DNA from: Bedellia somnulentella
Lineage: Eukaryota; Arthropoda; Insecta; Lepidoptera; Bedelliidae
Assembly: GCA_963576735.1 (NCBI GenBank)
Contig: OY755173.1
Span: 19,810,873-19,874,872 of the forward strand
Length of the DNA: 64,000 nt
Direction of reading: 5' to 3'
Shown: one piece after another, positions 20,201-32,200 of the stretch
Numbering within the stretch: position 1 is the stretch's first letter
How the letters are laid out: every line of letters begins with the position of its first letter
Notes under the pieces: model-generated
Databases searched by the model: none
Told to the model about the DNA's origin: nothing
Seen by the model: only the letters and a program-made list of their open reading frames with translations
Position numbers and translations under genes: made by a program

Positions 20201-23200
20201 ACTAGAATGAAGTACTGTGGAGGAAGTCCATGGGATGAACTGAACCAGACTATAATAAAATGCTCTTTCTTACAAAAATTTTACAATACTGATCTGTTAC
20301 TGATCACTAGTTGGATCAATCACAATGATGACTGCATACTATTATCTGAACCTGATAGGTTGCAAAGAGCTCTTAAAGAAAATAAGTTAAACTTTTTTAA
20401 TGTAGTGCCGCCGTGTAGTGTCGGCTTAGAATAACACTACCCCATTTCTACCCATGGGAGATCGTAAGAGGCGACTAAGGGTATAGGGGCTTATTAAGTG
20501 ATTTTTGGGTGATGTGGCTGGAGACCCGTCACCAAAAACATTTATTATTACCAATTTTCCCCAATCAACTTCCAAAATTGGCTGAGGAATTTTTCATTCC
20601 AAAGCTCTGGCTACCCCGTTAAGGGATTTATAGCCGTGAGTATATGTATATATAGTCTATATCAATTAGAAAAAATAAGATTGTAAACAAAGAAACGTCA
20701 ATGACCTTTTAACATTTTAGTGTTGTTACCAATATAATCGACGGCGACGTAAACATCGAATACGTTACTAATGGTATGCAGATTTGTGATCCAATTTAAT
20801 CGTATACTTATAAAACAGACTTTCTGATTATACTTCTAGTATTTGACGTTAAAAGAAATAATCAGGATATTAACGAGGTGAATAACACAGATTCAAACAA
20901 TGTTTGCGTCCAATAATCTTGAATTGAATGGCAAAAAAACCAAATGCATTAGCTCACTAGCTGGTAGGCTAAGTAGTGCTGCATGTGCCACTAGGAAAAT
21001 AAGACATTTGACAGATGTACAGACAGCTCGATTAGTTAGTAACAGCTTTTCTCAAAGCATAATGTCTTACGGTATTTAACTCTGGGGCAGAGCAGCTGAT
21101 GGTAAATTCGCGAACATAGTGGATACCCACCATAAGAGATAGAAGAAGAAAAATATTCTGTAATATGAACGAAGATATCAGTATATATAACAAAAACAAA
21201 AAAAGTCCGTAAGAGTATATCTATCCTCTTGAATCTCTCTATCTCTATTCTCTTGAAGTAAATCAGAATATAGATATGTATGTCAATTTTTAAAAAAAAG
21301 CTACGTTTTTATCCTTATAGGATCTGAACATAAGTCCTTATTAATTTAAGTGATTTTGTAAATTGGAACATTTAACGTAGATGACTTATGTTATTTATAT
21401 TACTACATCAGAGTTGCGTGAAAGTGATTATGGACTAAGAATGAGTGGTTTCATCATTAAATGCCTCTTGTATGCTGACGATCAAGTGCTACTTGCATCG
21501 TCGGCAGAAGAGTTGCAAGAGATGATGAATATTGCATGTGAGTCTTTTGTAAGAAAGGGAATGAGGGTGAATGTGGATAAGACCAAAACGATGGTTTTTG
21601 AGAGACAGGAAGATGTGACAAAATGCGTGATTGCGATTGATGGTAAGGATGTGGAACAGGTGAAGGAGTTTGTATATCTGGGAAGTTTGTTTACAAGGGA
21701 TGGAAAATGTGATGAAGATATTGAAAGAAGAGTGAAAAAGGGTAATGCGGTAAATGGAGCAATGAATAGCCTAATGACCTGTCAATCGGTGTCTGAAAAG
21801 GCCCGAATGGCTGTGTATGATGCTGTTCTTGTTCCTACGCTTATGTATGGAAGCGAATGTTGGGTGTGGCAGAAGAAGCATGAGAGCAGAGTGAATGCAG
21901 TAGAGATGAGGTCCCTCAGAAAAATTTGTAATGTTAGATTATGTGACCGAGTGAGAAATAGTGTTATTCGTGAAAAGTGTGGTGTGAAAGATGATATTGT
22001 AAGAAAGATAGAAAAAGGAATGTTGAGATGGTTTGGGCACATAGAGAGGATGGATGATAGAAAATTGGTAAAAGGGATCTATAGAGCTAGTGTGGATGGT
22101 AATGTTAATAGAGGACGACCACGGAGAACACACTTGGACCAAATTGAGAGTGTGCTCAAAAAGGCTGGCGTCCGAAGTATGAAGAATAAAAGAGCATGTA
22201 TGAAAAGATTGATGGATGTAAACGAAGCTAGAGAGGTTTGTCAGGATCGTGCGAAGTGGCGATCAATAGTCTCTGCCTACCCCAATGGGAACTAATGGCG
22301 TGAGTATATGTATGTATGTATGTATGTATCAGATTTGGACTTATAGTTTAAAAAATAATACAATCTAATTAAAGCGCGAAGTCGCTGTCTCGTCGCCCGA
22401 TCGGCTTCGGAGAGAGGGAGACGGAACATAAATGAGAGAGGAAGTCGCGCGGTCGGCTCTCAATGCAGCATACGTGTTTACTTTTGAATACATTTTGTCT
22501 CTTAAATATAGTGTTCTTTTCAGAATCAACTTTTTATAACTATCTACACTTATAATAAATCTGTAGAGAGGTGAATCCTGTACATGAAATATATTTTCAA
22601 AATAACGATCAGGGGGTTATTAGTGATCGATACTGATGCCAAAAATGCAATCAGTAAAGTTTTTGTCTGTCTGTCGATTTGTCTGTACTTTATGGAAATA
22701 AAAACTACTGGACGGATTTTAACGAAACTTGGTACAATTGGCGTAAACATTAATATCACAAAATTAATTTTCTTTTGGTTTATCCGTGTCGTCCCAACCG
22801 AATTTCGGCAACGGCAGTCAGTCTTAGTGCACTCTCGATTCATTTACTTTCATAAAGCGATGGCCCGTAAGGTATTCTTAATTATTGTATTGGAGAATGT
22901 AGTCGGTAGTGACCATCATACTGTAGTCTGACTACTATCATCTGACTAGTCATTATAATTATAATATAAAGAAAACTATTGATACAATTACTAAATGTTG
23001 ATTTATAACTACGAAATATTTTGAATAGGACTTGGCTTCTATGAGATCTCAAAACTTTTTACGATGGAAAGACTGCATCGAGAGACTTGGCATTTTTTTA
23101 CATTTAATGTTTTTGGTGGGATCTCAATTATTTTTTGTAAGTGTATCTCTTTCTTTTACTTTTAGGTGACCTCACAATTTCTTGGACGTCAGCTACTGCT

Positions 23201-26200
23201 TTGCTTAGAACCCATTCTCTGTCTCTATCTCTTTTGTTTCTTCTCTGAGGCTTCGTTACTTCTAAGGTGGACAAGTCTGGGCGATATATACTCGTACTTC
23301 GGAGTCGATTATATTCAGCTATTGCTGTCTCCTGAGCTTTGATACTACTAAAATTCCCTAATATCGTTTGACGACTGAAAACTCCTATACATGCTGTATG
23401 ACAACGAATGAAATAAACACGACCCATCTCCAGGAATAGAGATGACTCTGTGTGGACAAAGGTCGCCATTTATGTACAATATTTCACGTTCCATTACACT
23501 ATATTTACAATTACTTCTATAACAATAGGGCTTAAACTTATATATATATGCAAACTAAATAGAACTAAACTAACTAACAAATAACTAACTAAATAACACG
23601 TAAAGTTCTCCGAATATCAATTATCACTACAATATTTTTTAGTTTCGAAATGGGTTTTCATAGACAGATGGCGCTATCAAATGAAAATTATTGATTTATT
23701 TTGAAGTATTACTTACACTGCGCTTTGTAACGAAACCATAGCGCGATTCAGACAGGTACAACGCCATCTATCGAACGCTCATACAATATTTATCGCAATA
23801 CAATGGAGTTTTAGCTTTATTAATTTAATGAACTTTATGTATTATTTTTTATTAATGATAGTCTATGTATTACATTTATATTATTCTTTTCTATTCTATG
23901 TATGTATTCATCCAATTGAATAGGTACTTGAACAACGAACAAAGTTAACAATGCAGTCAAAATCCATACATAATGTTCTTGCCAAACCGCAAATATAAAA
24001 TTGTTTTCTATGGCATATAATTTTTTAATGTTTTTATAATTTTTCCTTTATATGTGGCTAATGACCTATCTTGGTGCAAAATTTGAAGTTTCTAAGTCTG
24101 CTAGAAGTACCTTAGATTTTTGATGATCTGTCAGTGAATCAGTGAGTCAGTGAGTGACAAAATGGTGTAACTTTGATCGAACGTAACTCTTAAACTATTA
24201 ATTCATTTGGTGTGTAATTTCGAACTTAAGCTTGTTCTAATGCCTACTATTATTCACCGTATAACCTAAACTCCTAGCTTTGTCCACGGCGAAGATATAG
24301 GGGGGGCGAAACAGCCGCGAACCGCTTCGAGAAAAGATGGTACGGCCGTGCCCGTTTTGCTCGAGACTTGGCAGGGGCACTGCCGTGCCCCCAGAAATGA
24401 TGTATGACGGAAATATTCTACATATTAATATCTAAAAAATATTCAGTACAGCATATGTATATTTTTTATGGTTGACTCACAATAACACGTGTAACTCCTG
24501 ATAGCTTAGCACTTCGGAGCATTCTGATAATATTAGTTTACTTTTTCGTTTATAACACTCTCACGTCCGATTTCTGAATTGAGTATTCAAGCTGAGAACG
24601 ACTTAAGTATAGTTTTGTCTCATTCAGTTGTTAAGATTTCAATGCGACAGAACGATACTTAAGTTGTTCTCAGCTGGAATACTCAATTCAGAAATCGGTC
24701 GTCAGTCATCTCTAGTTCAAAAAAGTTTACATAATTCTTGGCTTAGAATATCACTACCCCATTTCTTCCGGTGGGTGTACGTAAAAGGCGACTAATGGTA
24801 TTGGGCCTATTAAGGGATTTTTGGGCGATGCGGTTGGAGACTCATCACCAACAACCTTTATTTTACCATTTTTTCCTAACTCAACTTTCCAAAAGTGGCT
24901 GAGGAATTTCTATTTCCTTAGCTCTGGCTACCCTTTCTAGGGATTTATAGCTGTGAGTATATGTATGTATGTATGTATGTAAAAAAAAAGAATCATAGAA
25001 ATCGATATGGAAACACCAATCTTATACATGAAATAAGCCATCGTGCTGTCGTCGCACGTGACTACTGAATACGGTTGCGGGGGCAAAAGATAGTCGTAAG
25101 TATATGTATGACGTATGCAAAGTTTGTAACTCTGATTGTTTGTTGGAAAGGGCTTATTTTTCACAAACTCAAAGCTACACTATTCAAGAGTGCTATAATT
25201 TGTAACCATTGCGCTAAATTTTACAATAGGCCCTAAAAGAGACAGACTCTTAACTGGCGTACTAACATGAAAGCACATTTAAGCAAAAATCTGTATAGCG
25301 ATTTTCCGGCGCAATAGCGAACGTATTTAATAAAATTAAACTAATCCAAAACCCACAATAAACCTTAAAAGTTACACTTAAAGCTCCTATGTATAAAATT
25401 AAAAAGACCGATTAAATTCCCCGAGTGACTGACAGCCAATATTAATGCCACACGCACCACATTATTTAAATACCTGACTTAACTTGAATAACAAAATGTT
25501 TTGTATGTGTAAATTAAATGTGTCAACCCGTGCAAAGCCGCGACGGGCCGCTAGTCAATTAATCAAAGACATAGTTGAAAAAAAAATAACTTAACTCTAA
25601 TAATAGTTATAATCTGCATACTCACCAACAATTTCTGGACTTAAAACATAATAATATATTGGATCTTCTAACATCGATTCATCAATCGGTAATCGATTAC
25701 TGTCATTCTTTCATTACTATTTTAATGTCAATACCCACCCCAAATTTTTGCATTGGAAAAAATATTAAATAACCTAATTTTTTTCATTTAATCGTATTTC
25801 GCAAGTTTTATCTCCAATTAGTACTTAATTTTTAGCTCGATTAGTCGACGCCTGTGTTTTATAATTGACGGATGTGAAATTCTAGTGTCATGGAAGTATT
25901 TTCTTGAGGAAATCTTCGATTTTATTCCCGGCAATGGTTTGTTTACACTCTCTTTTTTTGTAATAGATATAGACGGTATGTTTTTTAATGTCAAATACTG
26001 TTTTATTTACCTCCTAAAAAGTTAGGTACTCTCTATTTCTCCTATTGATAGTTGGTAATTCTAGTAACAGAAAGTTATAATGTTAAGTCACAAATATTCT
26101 CTTTGTGGTTGACCCAGATATTAAGAAACCAATCATAATTAAAAACTAAGGTTAGAATCTCGCCATTATTAACTAAACAATAACATACCAAAAATTAAGA

Positions 26201-29200
26201 ATGGGTAGTTTAAGAGAGATTCATTATATAATGTAGGTTACATTATACATATAATTTAAGTTAAGTGATAATATAATACAAGTAATAATTATTACAGAAT
26301 GTACCTTGACAAGTTGGCAAATTTAAAGAAACAATTACAACAGTTAGAAGATGGAATTCATCCCGAGTACTTAAGGAGGGTAAAGAGGCTAGAACAACAG
26401 CTGCAAGAGAGATTAAGGCTAAACAGAATATACAAGTAAGTATTCCAGGATCTTATATAAAATATAACTTTCTTTTTCTACAAATAAAAATGGTTACCTG
26501 CTCCACTCTTTTTTTATTAGTTATTTTACATTTCATTATGGATGTATACTCATTTGTAAATAATGATATTGTAAATAATGTAGCATAGCGTAAGATAGAA
26601 TTAGTCACTAACATAGCCTAAGGAAATTGTTATTAACACGTGGGTCTCGTTGCCTAAATAAATAAATTTATTATTTATATGCTCAAATATGTTTCAACAT
26701 AAAAAATTGTGTAAATATATGCAATTTGGCTAATTGATAAATACATTTAATAATCAGGAAGCATTTTTTTCACTATTAATTTACGTTCAGAAATAAATTC
26801 TGAGGTGGCCATTGTAAATATAGCTCTCCAAATAGGCTTGAATGCCATCATATTGCAGGTCTTAGAGGAATTAATATTACTGTTTCTGAACTTAATTAAT
26901 TGAAAATTTCAGAGATCACATGCATGAAGTTGCTGAAAGAGAATATGTAGCAGAAAAGAAAGCAGCTGCGAAAGAATTTGAAGAGAAGAAAATAGAGCTA
27001 AGAGAAAACCTACTCAATGACTTAGAAGATAAGAGAAAAATGATTGAGAATGAAAGACATAGTATGGAATTAAATACAGATTCAACAGAGGTAAGGGTGT
27101 TTGTATAGTTTACTTCTAATACATAACATAAACATTCACGCCGTTTATCCCCGAAGGGGTGGGCAGAGGTACCAATACTCCTGAACTCACATGGCAAGCG
27201 CCATCTAGTTTCCAGAGAAGGTACCCACGTTTTGCTTAGACAGTGTACTCACGTGATAGGGGGCAGGCCTATCGCCGTTTTGTACGAATACACTGTCACA
27301 TGACTAAGTACAACTCAGCCATGTGGGTTTCCTCACGATGTTTTCCCTCACCGTTAGCAACCATGATAAATTAACCACACATATGACTTTAGAAAAAACA
27401 AATTGGTGTAGGCCCGTCCCAGGATTGGAACTCACGCCCTCCTGTTTTTCGGGCGGGTGTTCTACCCACTGGACTATCATGTCACTTCTAATAATGTATA
27501 AAATTCTAGTATTACGGTTTTATATAAGTGTTTAATAGGATTTCACCAAAGGACCTAAACATTTATTTAAGCTTGCTGTGTAGTGTCGACTTAGAATAGC
27601 ACTACCCCATTTCTTCCGGTGGGTGTGCGTAAGAGGCGACTAACGGTATTGGGGCTTTTAAGGGATTTTTGGGCGATGCGGTTGGAGACCCATCACCAAC
27701 AACCTTTATTTTTACTATCTTTTCCCCACTTAAATTTCCAAAAGTGGCTGAGGAATTTCAAATTCCTTAGCTCTGGCTACCCCTTCTTGGGATTTATAGC
27801 CGTGAGTATATGTATGTATGTATGTAATCACAAGTGATGAACCCATGATTTGTATGATAAAACAATATGTAACCTAGTAAAACTATACTCAGGCAAAAAC
27901 ATCTTTCAACAACATAGTACAACAAACATTATTGTTGATGTGACTTCCAGCCATATCATCTATCAATCACTGTCTTCTGGTCCTTTAGGTCTCTCTATGA
28001 TGCGCTGATACTTTGATCCCTAATATATCGTTGAGTTAGTATCCCTTCACAGGTCATTGTAACTTTCTAGGTGCAAATTTGATCTCTGTTATTTGTCCAT
28101 TTACATTAATTATCTAAATGTATATGTCGCAGGATGATTTGACGTTTAGGTTTTTTGCAAAATACCTAGGGATTTTGCAAAAACACGGATATCACCAACA
28201 ACCTTTATTTCACGTTCATGACGTGTTAATGGGCCACTGCAATCGACTAATGTGTTCAGTGTTCATAAAAACTGGCATTTCTTTTCGCAATCATACTGAA
28301 CCAACTAGTGTTTTCACAAAAAACCTAGCAAGATTAAAAAATATTATCACCGTTGTCTAATTATCCGTGTTTTTGCAAAATCCCTAGGTTTTTTGCAAAT
28401 GGTATTATAAAGGTTGTCGATGATGGGTCTACAACCGCATCGCCCAATGTTCCCTTAAAAGCTCCAATACCGTTAGTTGCCTCTAACGTACACCCACCGG
28501 TAGAAATGGGGTAGCACTATTCTAAGCCGGCCCTACACAGCAAAATTCTTTTCATACATGCTCTTTTATTCTTCATATTTCGGACGCCTGCCTTTTTAAG
28601 CTCACTCTCAATTTGGTCCAAATGTGTTCTTCGTGGTCATACTCTACTAACATTACCATCCATATGATTGTAGAATAGAAAGTAAAATAAGGGTTGTTGG
28701 TACTCAATACACTCAATATTTTATAAAAGGGCCCCAATTCTCTTATTCGCCTCTTACGAACACTCACGGAAATAAATTAGGTGATTTATTGTATTTGTGG
28801 GGTAATAGTATTCTAAGCTGTATATTAATTATCTATAAACCCTTTGTACTTCTTAGGTAAAACCAGTAATGAAGCGCATCCTCCGTCGCCGCGCCAACGA
28901 GCCGCCGCCCGCGCCAGAGAAACGACGGAAACCACTTTGTACTGCGCTAGTACTGCAACTAGATGAGAGAGACGTGGACAGCGATCTCAGAGCCATCAGA
29001 CATGCGCCACGGAAACATTATCATAGCAATACTTGTGAGTAGTGTTTTAATTGTTATAAGTTAGGCAACAGTAAATTGTAGGGTAGTTAGAAAAAAGGCA
29101 AATCACTTTGTACTGCGCTAATACTGCAACTAGATGAGAGAGACGTGGACAGCGATCTCAGAGCCATCAGACATGCGCCACGGAAACATTATCATAGCAA

Positions 29201-32200
29201 TACTTGTGAGTAGTGTTTTAATTGTTATAAGTTAGGCAACAGTAAATTGTAGGGTAGTTAGAAAAAAGGCAAATCACTTTGTACTGCGCTAATACTGCAA
29301 CTAGATGAGAGAGACGTGGACAGCGATCTCAGAGCCATCAGACATGCGCCACGGAAACATTATCATAGCAATACTTGTGAGTAGTGTTTTAATTGTTATA
29401 AGTTAGGCAACAGTAAATTGTAGGGTAGTTAGAAAAAAGGCAAATCACTTTGTACTGCGCTAATACTGCAACTAGATGAGAGAGACGTGGACAGCGATCT
29501 CAGAGCCATCAGACATGCGCCACGGAAACATTATCATAGCAATACTTGTGAGTAGTGTTTTAATTGTTATAAGTTAGGCAACAGTAAATTGTAGGGTAGT
29601 TAGAAAAAAGGCAAATCACTTTGTACTGCGCTAATACTGCAACTAGATGAGAGAGACGTGGACAGCGATCTCAGAGCCATCAGACATGCGCCACGGAAAC
29701 ATTATCATAGCAATACTTGTGAGTAGTGTTTTAATTGTTATAAGTTAGGCAACAGTAAATTGTAGGGTAGTTAGAAAAAAGGCAAATCACTTTGTACTGC
29801 GCTAATACTGCAACTAGATGAGAGAGACGTGGACAGCGATCTCAGAGCCATCAGACATGCGCCTAGAAAACATTATCATAGCAATACTTACACAGTGCTG
29901 TTCTGATTATAATTGTTAATAATATGTTTCTACTTCGCTAGATGAGCGAGAGGCGGACAGCGATTCGAGAGCAAACAGACATGCGCCGCGGAAACATCAA
30001 AGCAATACTTGTAAGTGGTGTCAAATTGTAATTATTAAGAATTAGGTAATAGTATATTGTAGGGTAGTTAGTAAAAAAACATACATACATACATATACTC
30101 ACGGCTATAGATTCCTAGAAGGGGTAGCCAGAGCTAAGGAATAAATAATTCCTCAGCCACTTTTGGAAATTTTAGCGGGGAAAAGATAGAAATATAAAGG
30201 TTGTTGGTGATGGGTCTCCAACCGCGTCGCCCAAAAATCCTTTAAAAGCCCCAATACCGTTAGTCGCCTCTTACGTATACCCACCGGAAGAAATGGGGTA
30301 GTGATATTCTAAACCGACACTACACGGCATAAAAAAACCTGTCGCAATAGCTCTGTACTGCGCTGGTATTGGCACTAAATGAGCGGGATGCGGGTAGTTA
30401 TTTGAGAGCGATGAGACATGAGCAACGGAAAACATTATCATAGCAATACTTGTGAGTGGGTTTCTCTAATACAAAATGTATTATGAATAAGATGATAATA
30501 ATTTATAGTATAGAAAAAAAATGAAACGTTGCAAACCGCTGTGTAAGTTAGCATTGGCACTAGATGAGAGAGATGTAGATAGCTATTAGATATGCGCCAA
30601 GGACACATTATTTATTTATTTTAATTTAAATACATACATACATATACTCACGGCTATAAATCCCTAGAAGGGGTAGCCAGAGCTAAGGAATCAGAAATTC
30701 CTCAGCCACTTTTGGAAGTTGTGTGGGGAAAAGATGGTGAAATAAAGGTTGTTGGTGATTGAAAATCCCTCAAAAGCCCCAATACCGTTAGTCGCCTCTT
30801 ACGTACACCCACCGGAAGAAATGGGGTATCGCTATTGTAAGCAGACAATACACAGCAATAAAAATTTAAATAAATAATTTACAAAACAATCTCAATCTGT
30901 CATACTCGTAAATAGTGGTCTAATTATAATTGTTTCTACTATGCTAGATGATCGAGATGTGGAGAGTGATTCCAGAGCGAACAGACATACGCCGCGGAAA
31001 CAACAAAGCAATACTTGTGAGTGGAATCAAATTGTATTTATTAAATATAATATAATAATTATTTATTTATTTAATCAACTAACATAGACTCATTATGCTA
31101 GTAGTACTTATTTTTAAGATGTTAATAGGTATGCAATAAAATAATATATTCACAAATATTTGAAAAAAAAAGGATTAAATAAAGTTACCTAATTAGTTGA
31201 CACTCGTATCAATGTCACGGTATACTAGTCGATACAGCGTAACAATGACCCAAGTACCGACAATCCATCATATCAGCTATAACGTTCAGAATGGTGTTGG
31301 TTGGTGCTGCCGCACCCGCCGCACCAGGGTCGCGCACCGTTTCCGCATTGTCGCGTAAAAACAATCTACTCTCGCGGCCGCGAACATCCCTGATGCGCTA
31401 CAGAACCGTGGCAGTCCCAACAGCTGTCAAACGCATTATTATATTGTTTTCAGAGAGCGCTATACAAGCTTTGAGCATATCTCGCCCACAGGCTGCACGT
31501 GTAAAATGATGTGCGGCACGCTTTAAGAATTAGAATTTAGATTATTGTAAATTGTAGGGTAGTTAGAAAAAAAGAAACACTGAAAACCATTTTGTACTGC
31601 GCTGGTATTAGCACTAGATGAGCAAGGTGTAGAGTTGAGTGGACAGAGATCTGAGAGCCATCAGACAGGCGCCACGGAAACATTATCATAGCAATACTTG
31701 TGAAAGGATATCTCTCATACAAAGTAAAATAAATTGAATGATAGCACATTATAGGGTAGTTAGAAAAAAATTAATCGTGTTCAAATTGTTGACAATAAGT
31801 TTCTATTATGCTAGATGACCGAGATGTGGAGAGCGATTCCAGAGCGAACAGACATGCGCCGCGGAAACAACATAGCAATACTTGTGAGTGCTTTAAATTG
31901 TAATTATTAAGAATTAGATAATTGTAAATAGTAGGGTAGTTAGAAAAAAAAACACTAGATGAGAGAGATGTAGACAGCGATCTAAGAGCCATAAGACATG
32001 CGCCACGGAACCATTAGAATAGCAGTACTTGTGAGTGGATTTCTCTAATATAAAGTATTTTCCGAATTTGAGGAATACATGAGGAATTCATGTCAAAAAA
32101 CATTAAATTATGTGATAGTTAGGCGTTTCCAACATTTGCATTCTATCTGAAAAGGTAGACAAGTGGCCGTCCGAATTAGTTAAAATTCGGAGGTAGGAAA

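Larger units (their letters stand above)
22543..25554 (+). mobile_element. Composite Helitron with nested insertions
   Basis: Begins TCTACACTTATAATAAATCT, like the copies at 42264 and 49618, and ends AAAGCCGCGACGGGCCGCTAG before T. Related copies are about 1 kb; the extra length comes from a foldback MITE, a SINE-like copy and about 1.1 kb around an unknown 113-codon ORF. The outer boundaries may belong to two overlapping Helitrons. Confidence 0.6.

Noticed and set aside
29091..29204. Type A copies used from the upstream GTTAG acceptor as 114-nt exons
   Set aside because: The length is a multiple of three, but joining to the T left by exon 5 gives TAA at the junction, and there is no pyrimidine tract. 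The CTAG acceptor used by B copies is the only one that keeps the frame.
29035..29889. Regular repeat spacing that could suggest a CRISPR or satellite array
   Set aside because: The unit is a copy of Sds3 exon 5 with its donor and adjacent intron, in a eukaryotic gene; there are no unique spacers.
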